From contig CALISX010000285.1 of NCBI GenBank assembly GCA_938041725.1, positions 1 through 5,173 on the forward strand: a DNA stretch of 5,173 nt. Reading direction: 5' to 3'. Position numbers and translations under genes: made by a program. This DNA comes from an uncultured Lachnoanaerobaculum sp. (GTDB lineage: Bacteria; Bacillota; Clostridia; Lachnospirales; Lachnospiraceae). The notes below the pieces were generated by a model. That model ran no database searches and was not told the origin of the DNA. It saw only the letters and a program-made list of their open reading frames with translations. This document shows, piece by piece, positions 1-5,173 of this stretch. Position 1 is the first letter of the stretch. Each line of letters starts with the position of its first letter.

Positions 1-766
1 TGGCCTTTATTATCTGTCTCTCAACCTGGAAAAGGAGATATTCCAGGATGTACGGGTGCGCCAGGCGTTGTCCCTGGCTTTGGACCGGAAGTATATTTCC
101 GAAACCATCACCGCCGGTGTATATACCACGGCCAACCATTTTGTGCCTGCAGGTGTATCGGATTGGGATGGTTCCCAGTTTATTGACAATCCCGTTGATG
201 CCAGTGTGATTATCAACAATGAGGATGTGGAAGGCAACCTGGCTAAGGCCAAGGCGCTGCTGGCAGAAGCAGGATATCCTGATGGAGTCGGTTTCCCCAC
301 TATTACCTATACCACCAATGACGCTTCCTTCCACAAAAGAATTGCAGAGTATCTGCAGCAGGCCTGGAAGGAGCTGGGCATCAGTCTGGAGGTCAACATT
401 GTAGAGTGGAAGTCCTTCGCTCCCCAGCGGAGAGCCGGAGATTATGAGATTGCAAGAAACGGATGGAACCTGGATTATAACGATCCGGCAAACATTCTGG
501 AGATTTTGCAAACCGGAAATGGAAACAATAATGGATTTTACAGCAATCCGGAATATGACGGACTGCTGCAAAAGGCGGCGGATGAGATAGATCCCAAGAC
601 CCGTTTCCAGTATATGCATGAGGCAGAGGAGCTGGCCCTTAAAGAGCAGGCCATGATCCCCCTGTTGTTCTACAATGAGCCCTATCTTCAAAGCGAGAAG
701 ATTACAGGAGGATGGCACTCCCCTGACGGACTGTGGCATTTCCAGTTTGCAGACATTGCAGAATAA
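1..766 (+). CDS. Peptide-type ABC transporter substrate-binding protein, family 5 (OppA/DppE-like), 5'-truncated by window edge
   Basis: This is the C-terminal part of an extracellular solute-binding protein that captures a ligand, probably an oligopeptide, and delivers it to an ABC permease. The frame is open from the first base (first whole codon at 2-4, reading GLYYLSLNLE) to TAA at 764-766, leaving 254 residues. The in-frame GTG at 56 is not the start, because homology continues upstream of it. The fragment aligns with residues 315-573 of the next gene at roughly 65% identity (my count). The block spanning the RVRQALSLALDRK motif and the TITYTTND, WKELG, QRRAG, TGNGNNNG and YNEPYLQS motifs are all kept. 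The only length difference is about five residues missing from a loop near residue 75 of the fragment. The signal peptide and N-terminal lobe lie outside the window. Peptide specificity is inferred from the family, and the family also includes nickel, glycoside and opine binders. Confidence 0.93.
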   Translation, partial: GLYYLSLNLEKEIFQDVRVRQALSLALDRKYISETITAGVYTTANHFVPAGVSDWDGSQFIDNPVDASVIINNEDVEGNLAKAKALLAEAGYPDGVGFPTITYTTNDASFHKRIAEYLQQAWKELGISLEVNIVEWKSFAPQRRAGDYEIARNGWNLDYNDPANILEILQTGNGNNNGFYSNPEYDGLLQKAADEIDPKTRFQYMHEAEELALKEQAMIPLLFYNEPYLQSEKITGGWHSPDGLWHFQFADIAE

Positions 767-846
767 AGATAAAAAGATTTCTTGAGTAGGAGCCATCTCT
801 TTGGATCAGGAATGATTACAGCTGTCTCATAGTATGAGAGCATTAC

Positions 847-882
847 AGAGAGCTTCACTTATCAGGTAAGGAAGCTCTCTTT
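847..882 (+). terminator. Hairpin between the two binding-protein genes, possible weak terminator or mRNA-stabilising stem
   Basis: AGAGAGCTTC (847-856) pairs perfectly with GAAGCTCTCT (871-880). The stem continues, after one bulged A at 857, with CTTA (858-861) against TAAG (867-870) around a five-base loop. This gives about 14 base pairs. Only TTT follows (880-882) before GC, so it is a poor intrinsic terminator. It sits just upstream of the ribosome binding site of the next gene. It could end the first transcript, partly attenuate read-through, or protect the 3' end of one of the two messages. The stem itself is seen; its role is inferred. Confidence 0.6.
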
Positions 883-905
883 GCTAAAAAGGAGGAAAAT
901 AGCAT

Positions 906-2627
906 ATGAGAAAAAAAGTTTTAACCATGCTTGTGGCAATGTCTGCGGCCTTGGCTTTAGGAGCCTGCGGCGGCGGAGGGGGCGGAGGCACCACCCAGGG
1001 AGGCAGTTCCCCGGAAACTTCCCAGGCCGCAGGTGAAAGCGCCGCAGGAGAGAAGATCCTGACGGTGGAGCTGGGACCGGATGTGGAAACCATTGATCCG
1101 GCCTTGAACACTGCTGTGGACGGAGGCAACTATATCCTGTTTGCCTTTTCCAATCTCCTGGCCTCTGACAAGGATGGCAATGCCATTCCGGCTTTGGCGG
1201 AGAAGTATGAAAAAAGCACGGACGGACTTACCTGGACCTTCCATTTGCGGGATGGTTTAAAGTGGTCTGACGGCACCGACTTTAAGGCCAGTGATTTTGT
1301 GTACAGCTGGCAGAGACTGGTGGATCCGGATACAGCGGCTCCCTATGCACAGACAGTGTTGGGCATGGTGGCAGGGTATGAGGAAGCCATTGGAAATCCA
1401 GATGCAGAGGGAAATCCTACCACAGAGCCGGATCCCACCAAGCTGCAGGTGGAGGCCCCGGATGACAAAACCTTTGTGGTGCATCTGGGAAGCCCCATTC
1501 CTTATTTTGACAAGATGGTATACTTCCCTTCTTTGGTGCCTGTTAAGAAGGAGATGGTGGAAGCAGACCCCGACGGCTGGAGTGTCAATCCGGAAACCTA
1601 TATCTCCACCGGTCCCTTCTATCTGGCAGAGTGGGTTCCTGGAAGCTATCTTTTGTATAAGAAAAATCCCTATTACTGGGATAAGGATAAGGTTAAACTG
1701 GATGGCATCAAATGCCTCTTGATGGAGGATAAGAATGCGGCCTTCAGTGCCTTTGAATCAGGGGATGCCTTGATGATTAAGGACATTCCCACAGAGGAAA
1801 TCACCACATTGCAGCAGCGGCCGGATTATCATCTGGATCCCAATTTTGGAACCTATTACCTTACCATGAATTTGGAGCTGGATACCTTTAAGGATGCCAG
1901 GGTTCGCCAGGCCCTGTCTCTGGCTTTGGACAGAAAGTATATTTCTGAAACCATTACCGCTGGAACCTATGCTCCCGGATCCCATTTTGTTCCTGCCGGA
2001 GTATCGGACTGGGATGGCACCTCCTTTAAGGACAACCCAGTGAATGCTGCAGTATTTATCTCAGAATCTCCCAACAAGGAGGATGATTTCCAGGACAATG
2101 TGGAGAAGGCCAAGACGCTGATGGAAGCGGCAGGATTTCCGGGAGGCGCAGGCTTCCCCACCATTACCTACACCACCAATGACCAGGCATACCACAAAAA
2201 GATCGCCGAGTACCTCCAGCAGGCCTGGAAGGAGCTGGGTGTTACAGTGGATGTGAGCATTGTGGAGTGGAAATCCTTCCTGCCTCAGAGAAGAGCAGGG
2301 GAATTTGAGATGGCCAGAGACGGATGGGTATTGGACTATAATGATCCCTCCAACATTCTGGAATGCTTAAAGACCGGCAATGGAAACAACAATGGAAAAT
2401 ACAGCAATCCGGACTTTGATGCTTTGCTGAACAAGGCAGCTAAAACCACAGACAGTGCTGCCCGTTATAAACTGCTGCATCAGGCAGAGGAGATGGCCAT
2501 GAAGGACAGTGCGGTGATTCCCCTTCTGTACTACAATGAGCCCTATCTCCAAAGCGATGAGGTAAAGAACAGCTGGCATACATCCGATGGCTTCTGGCAC
2601 TTCCAGTATGCGGATATTGTTCAGTAG
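906..2627 (+). CDS. Peptide-type ABC transporter substrate-binding lipoprotein, family 5 (OppA/DppE-like)
   Basis: Complete 573-residue extracytoplasmic lipoprotein, a normal length for family 5 binding proteins (SBP_bac_5). Residues 1-20 form a lipoprotein signal peptide (MRKK, hydrophobic core, lipobox LGAC) with the lipidated Cys at 21. A run of seven glycines (22-28) and a Ser/Thr/Ala/Glu-rich spacer to about residue 48 tether the folded domain to the membrane. The mature fold starts near ILTVELGPDVETIDPALN (51-68). The characteristic family segment, LTWTFHLRDGLKWSDG followed by DFVYSWQRLVDP, covers about 108-141. The ATG at 906 is preceded by AAGGAGG at 889-895. Family knowledge suggests oligopeptide capture for an Opp/Dpp-type importer. 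No permease or ATPase is visible, so it may serve a transporter encoded elsewhere. From residue 315 onward it is a close paralogue of the preceding gene. It ends at a strong terminator, so it is probably the last gene of its transcript. Confidence 0.95.
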   Translation: MRKKVLTMLVAMSAALALGACGGGGGGGTTQGGSSPETSQAAGESAAGEKILTVELGPDVETIDPALNTAVDGGNYILFAFSNLLASDKDGNAIPALAEKYEKSTDGLTWTFHLRDGLKWSDGTDFKASDFVYSWQRLVDPDTAAPYAQTVLGMVAGYEEAIGNPDAEGNPTTEPDPTKLQVEAPDDKTFVVHLGSPIPYFDKMVYFPSLVPVKKEMVEADPDGWSVNPETYISTGPFYLAEWVPGSYLLYKKNPYYWDKDKVKLDGIKCLLMEDKNAAFSAFESGDALMIKDIPTEEITTLQQRPDYHLDPNFGTYYLTMNLELDTFKDARVRQALSLALDRKYISETITAGTYAPGSHFVPAGVSDWDGTSFKDNPVNAAVFISESPNKEDDFQDNVEKAKTLMEAAGFPGGAGFPTITYTTNDQAYHKKIAEYLQQAWKELGVTVDVSIVEWKSFLPQRRAGEFEMARDGWVLDYNDPSNILECLKTGNGNNNGKYSNPDFDALLNKAAKTTDSAARYKLLHQAEEMAMKDSAVIPLLYYNEPYLQSDEVKNSWHTSDGFWHFQYADIVQ

Positions 2628-2634
2628 ATCCCTA

Positions 2635-2650
2635 TGCCGGATGACCGGCA
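2635..2650 (+). other. Short perfect hairpin just after the second binding-protein gene
   Basis: TGCCGG (2635-2640) and CCGGCA (2645-2650) form a perfect 6-bp stem with an ATGA loop, beginning eight bases after the TAG stop. No T-run follows, so it is not a terminator by itself. It lies directly upstream of the real terminator and may shield the 3' end or add to termination. Its role is inferred. Confidence 0.5.
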
Positions 2651-2652
2651 CC

Positions 2653-2688
2653 ATCCCCCAAATGCCATGTGGCAGGCGGGGGATTTTT
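2653..2688 (+). terminator. Intrinsic terminator of the second binding-protein gene
   Basis: ATCCCCC (2653-2659) pairs with GGGGGAT (2678-2684). An inner stem, TGCC (2663-2666) with GGCA (2671-2674), closes a four-base loop, with a small internal loop between the two stems. A run of five T (2684-2688) follows. This is a standard Rho-independent terminator for the + strand. On the - strand no T-run follows the stem, so it would serve the convergent XRE gene only poorly. Confidence 0.88.
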
Positions 2689-2707
2689 CATAGGGGGAGG
2701 AACAGGT

Positions 2708-3082
2708 TCAGTCCTGATCCTCAGATCCCACTGTAACAGTCATTTGCCAGCCGGTCTGGGCCAGGTGAAGATCTTCTAAAAAGGTAGTGAGACGGATTTT
2801 ATTTTCTTGATTTAACCGGCGATACATTTGTATCAATCGGAATTCTTTATTCTTAATGTTTTTATTGATGCTTTCAAAATAATGCTCCACATTCACATTA
2901 TCATTGATTATAACATCCAGGGGAACACGAAAGAAATTGCTAAGTTTTTTGAGAAGATGCAGACTGATTTCAGAGATGCCCAGTTCATATTTACAAAGGC
3001 TCTGTTGTTTTATGCCAAGGTTGTCGGCCAGCTGCTGCTGCGTAAGCTGTCGTCTTTTTCTAAGGGTTTTGATATTTTTCAT
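2708..3082 (-). CDS. XRE-family helix-turn-helix transcriptional regulator
   Basis: Small 124-residue DNA-binding protein of the XRE (Cro/CI-like) family. The HTH_3-type domain covers about residues 4-58: IKTLRKRRQLTQQQLADNLGI supplies helices 1-2, KQQSLCKYELG contains the recognition helix, and LLKKLSNFFRVPLDVII completes the fold. This is the usual pattern of small Firmicutes repressors. The remaining 60 or so residues are charged and mostly helical-looking (RLIQMYRRLNQENKIRLTTFLEDL), ending in an acidic tail. They could serve dimerisation, but I recognise no ligand or peptidase domain. I chose ATG at 3082-3080 because the domain begins immediately there and an AGGAGG precedes it. The open frame runs to 3250, but that extension crosses an AT-rich promoter region and its ATG lacks any purine-rich ribosome site. 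The gene is divergent from the reductase, so it may control that gene or itself; this is inferred from position only. Confidence 0.88.
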   Translation of the reverse strand: MKNIKTLRKRRQLTQQQLADNLGIKQQSLCKYELGISEISLHLLKKLSNFFRVPLDVIINDNVNVEHYFESINKNIKNKEFRLIQMYRRLNQENKIRLTTFLEDLHLAQTGWQMTVTVGSEDQD

Positions 3083-3085
3083 ATG

Positions 3086-3100
3086 CCTCCTATAGCCTCC
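3086..3100 (-). promoter_or_regulatory. Twin Shine-Dalgarno sequences of the XRE regulator gene
   Basis: Read on the - strand, an AGGAGG (complement of 3086-3091) ends only three bases before the ATG at 3082. A second GGAGG (complement of 3096-3100) ends thirteen bases before it. Neither spacing is ideal, one being too short and the other too long. Together they still support this start over the upstream ATG at 3250, which has a pyrimidine-rich leader. Which site the ribosome uses cannot be decided by reading. Confidence 0.6.
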
Positions 3101-3130
3101 GGTGTACAAAATAACAATGCTTAAACTTGG

Positions 3131-3164
3131 TATGATATAGAAGTAACAAGGGTAGTATAGCATA
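3131..3164. repeat. Imperfect inverted repeat overlapping the XRE promoter (possible operator)
   Basis: TATGATATA (3131-3139) and TATAGCATA (3156-3164) match as inverted half-sites at eight of nine positions, separated by 16 bases. The right arm contains the -10 region of the candidate - strand promoter, and the left arm lies just downstream of the expected transcription start. That placement would suit an autorepressor operator. The sequence is AT-rich, however, so the similarity could be chance. Confidence 0.25.
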
Positions 3165-3182
3165 GAGAAGAATAAATGAAAA
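3154..3182 (-). promoter_or_regulatory. Candidate promoter of the XRE regulator gene
   Basis: On the - strand, TGCTATACT (complement of 3154-3162) is an extended -10 element with hexamer TATACT. At 17 bases upstream lies TTTTCA (complement of 3177-3182), matching four of six bases of the -35 consensus. Transcription would start near 3147, giving a leader of about 65 bases to the ATG at 3082. The surrounding DNA is AT-rich, so chance matches are possible. Confidence 0.55.
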
Positions 3183-3229
3183 GATAGAAGGGGAAAATAA
3201 CAAAATATGGTGATTGTGGCTTTTACCTG

Positions 3230-3238
3230 TGTTATACT
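3230..3238 (+). promoter_or_regulatory. Candidate extended -10 promoter of the aldo/keto reductase gene
   Basis: TGTTATACT is an extended -10 element (TG, one base, TATACT at 3233-3238). The hexamer at 17 bases upstream, GTGATT at 3210-3215, matches the -35 consensus at only three positions, so the extended -10 would have to carry recognition. Transcription would start near 3245, about 50 bases before the ATG at 3296. Confidence 0.5.
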
Positions 3239-3280
3239 ATAAGCTCCCATGGAGGGGGTTGTTGTTGATTGTTTTCCATA

Positions 3281-3287
3281 GAGGAGG
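3281..3287 (+). promoter_or_regulatory. Ribosome binding site deciding the reductase start
   Basis: GAGGAGG lies eight bases before the ATG at 3296, an ideal spacing. The frame is also open to a TTG at 3269, with a G-rich stretch at 3251-3258 upstream of it. That would add nine residues (MFSIEEESR) not expected for the family. The ATG at 3296 starts exactly where reductases of this family begin (KITLSNGVEVPQLGLGTW). Confidence 0.8.
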
Positions 3288-3295
3288 AAAGCCGA

Positions 3296-4158
3296 ATGTT
3301 TGATAAAAAAATCACTTTATCCAATGGTGTGGAGGTTCCCCAGCTGGGGCTGGGTACCTGGCTGATTAAGGAGGGAGACGCTGTGGATGCGGTACGGTCC
3401 GCCATAGAACTGGGATATGAACATATTGACACTGCCCAGGTTTATGGAAATGAGCGGGGAGTGGGAGAGGGGATCCGCCAGTCCGGCATTGCCAGGGACA
3501 AAATCTTTGTTACCACCAAGGTGGCAGCGGAGCATAAGGACTATGCCTCTGCCATGGCAGGTATTGACAAATCTCTCCAAAAGCTGGGACTTGAATATAT
3601 TGATATGATGATTATCCACAGTCCTCAGCCCTGGAAGATGGTGAACCAGTCAGAGGACCGGTATTTTGAAGGGAATTTGGAGGCCTGGAGGGCTTTGACA
3701 GAGGCTTATAAGGGAGGGAAACTCAGGGCCATTGGTCTCTCTAATTTCCTGGAGGAGGATGTGGACAACATTTGGGATCATGCAGAGGTAAAGCCCATGG
3801 TTAACCAGGTGCTCTGCCATATTTCCAATACCCTCTGGCCCTGGTGGAATACTGTCAGAAGAAGGGGATTGTGATAGAGGCCTATTCTCCCATAGCCCAT
3901 GGAGAGGCTTTGAAAAATGAAAAAATTGCCCAGATGGCAAAAAAGTATCAGGTGCGTGTGCCCCAGCTTTGTATCCGCTATGACATTCAGTTGGACACGA
4001 TTGTACTGCCCAAAACAGCCAATGTGGAGCATATGAAGAGCAATGCCCAGGTAGATTTTGAAATTTCCCAGGAGGATATGGAGATTTTGAAAAATATTGA
4101 GCGAATCAAGGACTATGGGGATCATGGATTTTTCCCAGTGTTTGGAGGAAAAATGTAG
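3296..4158 (+). pseudogene. Aldo/keto reductase gene interrupted by a single-base frameshift
   Basis: Encodes an NAD(P)H-dependent aldo/keto reductase, a cytosolic TIM-barrel enzyme reducing aldehydes or ketones; it resembles the 2,5-diketo-gluconate reductase group, but the substrate is unknown. The first frame (192 residues from ATG 3296 to TGA 3872-3874) holds the N-terminal motif GVEVPQLGLGTW and the catalytic tetrad Asp45 (HIDTA), Tyr50 (VYGNE), Lys75 (VTTKV) and His108 (IIHSPQPW), then GLSNF at 147-151 and VNQVLCHISNT to 179. The second frame continues from the CCC run at 3831-3833 (LALVEYCQKKGIVIEAYSPIAHGEAL), through the cofactor-side motif VLPKTANVEHMKSN, to TAG at 4156-4158. Adding one C gives NTPLALVEYC and an uninterrupted 287-residue protein of normal length. 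Everything else is intact, so this is a very recent mutation or a base-calling error. If real, the product lacks the C-terminal third of the barrel and part of the cofactor site, and would be inactive. Confidence 0.9.
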
Positions 4159-4182
4159 CTTGGGGCAAAACCGGGAAGGGAC

Positions 4183-4213
4183 TTGACTCCGACCTAAGGT
4201 CAGGAGCTACACT
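4183..4213 (+). promoter_or_regulatory. MerR-type promoter and operator (19-base spacer with dyad)
   Basis: TTGACT (4183-4188) and TACACT (4208-4213) are separated by 19 bases rather than the usual 17. This long spacer is the hallmark of promoters activated by MerR-family proteins, which bind the spacer and twist the DNA so RNA polymerase can use it. The spacer contains a dyad: GACCT (4191-4195) and AGGTC (4197-4201) around a central A, flanked by CTCC (4187-4190) and GGAG (4203-4206) with one extra base on the right. It lies about 40 bases before the MerR gene start, so autoregulation is the simplest reading. Confidence 0.82.
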
Positions 4214-4253
4214 GCTTTTAGAATCGATTCACATCTTTAAGAGGAGGTAAGCT

Positions 4254-5057
4254 ATGCTGCAGATTGGTGAATTTTCCCGTGTCTGTCAGGTCAGCATCAA
4301 GACCCTGCATCATTATGATAAGATCGGTCTGCTAAAACCGGCCCAGGTGGATGATGGCACTGGATACCGCTACTATACTCTGGAGCAGATGGATGCTATG
4401 AATTTTATCCAGCGTATGAAGCGCTATGGATTTTTGCTGGAGGATATCCAGCAGCTCATGCTCATACAGGACCAGCGGGAACTCTTAAGGAGATTGCGGC
4501 TGCAAAAGGAGAAACTGCGGCGTCAGCAGCAAAAAGGAGAGCAGATCCTATCAGAGCTGCAGGCCCATATTTCTGTTTTTGAAAGGACTGGTGATGTGAT
4601 GAGTTACCAAAAGAGCTATGGGATTGAATGTAAGGATTCCCCGGCCATGAACCTTCTGGCCAAGCGGGCCAAGATGGGAGTGGATGAATTCGGCAGATAC
4701 TATGGTATGTTATATGAGCGGGTGCCCAAGGAGCGGGTGACCCCCACAGGCTTCATCGGGGCCAGGTATTATGACCAGGAATTTAATCGTGAATCCTCGG
4801 ATGTGGAGGTTTTTATCGGCATCAAGGAAAGGGAGAAGGCGGATCTGGTGCTGACGCCCTGCACCTGTGCCATGACAGTGCATCGGGGAGTATATTCTAC
4901 TTTGCCGGAGGCCTATGGAGCCATCGTATCCTGGATGGCGGAAAACGGATATGAGGCATCTGGAGAGCCCTTTGAGCTTTATATTAAGACCCAGTTTGAT
5001 GCCCTGTCCCCAAAGGACTGGGAGACGGAGGTGTATTTCCCCGTTCGAAAAAAGTAA
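4254..5057 (+). CDS. MerR-family transcriptional regulator with GyrI-like effector-binding domain (BmrR-like)
   Basis: 267-residue cytosolic regulator. Residues 2-70 are the MerR winged helix: IGEFSRVCQVSIKTLHHYDKI, then GLLKP, the wing segment GTGYRYYTLEQM, and the second helical pair MKRYGFLLEDIQQLM. Residues about 75-110 are rich in Gln, Arg, Lys and Leu, and fit the dimerising antiparallel coiled coil. From about 118 to the end lies a GyrI-like (AraC effector-binding) domain: VEVFIGI, then CTCAMTVHRGVYSTLPEAYGAI, ending in WETEVYFPV, where Glu259 sits at the acidic position used by BmrR relatives to contact cationic ligands. Length and layout match BmrR-type multidrug sensors. The ATG at 4254 follows GAGGAGG (4241-4247) at six bases. 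The 19-base-spacer promoter immediately upstream implies self-activation on ligand binding. The inducer is unknown; no efflux pump is in the window, and the terminator right after suggests a single-gene transcript. Control of the upstream reductase is possible but unsupported by a shared operator. Confidence 0.93.
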   Translation: MLQIGEFSRVCQVSIKTLHHYDKIGLLKPAQVDDGTGYRYYTLEQMDAMNFIQRMKRYGFLLEDIQQLMLIQDQRELLRRLRLQKEKLRRQQQKGEQILSELQAHISVFERTGDVMSYQKSYGIECKDSPAMNLLAKRAKMGVDEFGRYYGMLYERVPKERVTPTGFIGARYYDQEFNRESSDVEVFIGIKEREKADLVLTPCTCAMTVHRGVYSTLPEAYGAIVSWMAENGYEASGEPFELYIKTQFDALSPKDWETEVYFPVRKK

Positions 5058-5080
5058 AGGACATGGACTGGGAAATTGGG

Positions 5081-5109
5081 GAGGCGGGAATCATTCCCGC
5101 CTCTTTTTT
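5081..5109 (+). terminator. Intrinsic terminator of the MerR-family gene
   Basis: GAGGCGGGAA (5081-5090) pairs perfectly with TTCCCGCCTC (5094-5103) around a TCA loop, followed by six T (5104-5109). This is a strong Rho-independent terminator 23 bases after the TAA stop. Confidence 0.93.
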
Positions 5110-5111
5110 GA

Positions 5112-5134
5112 GTGCGCCTTGCGGCGCACGTTTT
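5112..5134 (+). terminator. Second hairpin with T-run downstream of the MerR-family gene
   Basis: GTGCGCC (5112-5118) pairs perfectly with GGCGCAC (5123-5129) around TTGC, followed by G and four T (5131-5134). It could be a back-up terminator for the MerR-family gene. On the opposite strand the stem is followed by CTCAAAAAAG and has no T-run, so it would not terminate leftward transcription well. Confidence 0.6.
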
Positions 5135-5150
5135 GGCTTTTGCGGCAGGG

Positions 5151-5173
5151 GCAGCCTCTGCTGCAATATTTTT
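5151..5173 (+). other. Third small hairpin at the window edge
   Basis: GCAGC (5151-5155) and GCTGC (5160-5164) form a 5-bp stem around CTCT, followed by AATATTTTT to the window edge. It resembles a short terminator, but the stem is weak and the context is cut off. No coding sequence is recognisable in 5058-5173 on either strand. Confidence 0.35.

Noticed and set aside
884..1244. Long - strand frames opposite the glycine-rich lipoprotein start (884-1129 and 957-1244)
   Set aside because: They are antisense shadows of a gene with clear homology. The proline-rich run is simply the reverse complement of glycine codons.
1291..1722. 143-residue + strand frame inside the second binding-protein gene
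   Set aside because: It lies wholly within a gene of certain family in another frame, is rich in Trp/Arg/Ile from frame-shifted codons, and has no ribosome site of its own.
2703..2716. CAGG/CCTG mini-hairpin at the end of the XRE gene as its terminator
   Set aside because: Only four base pairs with a six-base loop and no T-run on the - strand.
2828..3124. 98-residue + strand frame opposite the XRE gene
   Set aside because: It is the antisense of the XRE coding region and the start lacks a ribosome site.
3083..3250. N-terminal extension of the XRE protein by 56 residues, with hydrophobic membrane-like segments
   Set aside because: The stretch is AT-rich promoter DNA, the ATG at 3250 has a pyrimidine-rich leader without a ribosome site, and the domain with its own AGGAGG begins at 3082. 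The hydrophobic residues are what AT-rich noncoding DNA gives by chance.
3269..3295. TTG start adding nine residues to the reductase
   Set aside because: The ATG at 3296 has an ideally spaced GAGGAGG and matches the family N-terminus; the added residues look like read-through of the ribosome site.
3826..3840. Programmed -1 frameshift making a full reductase
   Set aside because: No canonical slippery heptamer and no obvious downstream pseudoknot. A one-base deletion in a C-run explains the data more simply. The question stays open and is listed as a finding to check.
4984..5166. 60-residue - strand frame at the right edge
   Set aside because: It runs through the terminator hairpins and into the end of the MerR-family gene, and resembles no family I know.

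Overview
The window looks like a stretch of a low-to-mid GC Bacillota chromosome, most likely a gut-type clostridium of the Lachnospiraceae kind. That assignment is an inference. It rests on strong GGAGG ribosome binding sites, the lipobox plus poly-glycine style of the lipoprotein, protein family flavour and intrinsic terminators with T-runs. No ribosomal RNA or other taxonomic marker is present. There are five protein-coding loci, one cut by the left edge and one carrying a frameshift. I found no RNA gene, CRISPR array, insertion sequence or phage gene.

Left part (1-2700): two tandem paralogous extracellular solute-binding proteins of family 5 (OppA/DppE type, peptide ABC importers), both on the + strand. 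The first is present only as its last 254 residues. The second is a complete 573-residue lipoprotein. By hand alignment they are about two thirds identical over the shared region, so this is a local gene duplication followed by divergence. A hairpin lies in the 139-base gap between them, and a clear intrinsic terminator closes the second gene. No permease or ATPase gene is in view.

Middle part (2700-4160): a small XRE-family helix-turn-helix regulator on the - strand, convergent with the second binding protein. It is divergent, across an AT-rich 213-base promoter region, from an aldo/keto reductase gene on the + strand. Each divergent gene has a candidate extended -10 promoter. The reductase reading frame is broken by the apparent loss of one C in a C-run at 3831-3833. 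Restoring one base gives a normal 287-residue reductase with the complete Asp-Tyr-Lys-His tetrad. It is therefore either a very recent pseudogene or a sequence error.

Right part (4160-5173): a MerR-family regulator with a BmrR-like layout: N-terminal winged helix, coiled coil, C-terminal GyrI-like effector domain. It is preceded by a textbook MerR-type promoter, with -35 and -10 elements separated by 19 bases and a dyad in the spacer. This points to autoregulation by DNA distortion. A strong terminator follows the gene, with further hairpins up to the window edge.

The genes do not form one obvious pathway. The left block is nutrient (probably peptide) uptake. The right block is a small-molecule response module (reductase plus two regulators) whose inducer cannot be read from sequence. 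I see no convincing evidence of a new biological system. The points most worth checking are the reductase frameshift, the MerR operator, and the duplicated binding proteins with the hairpin between them.
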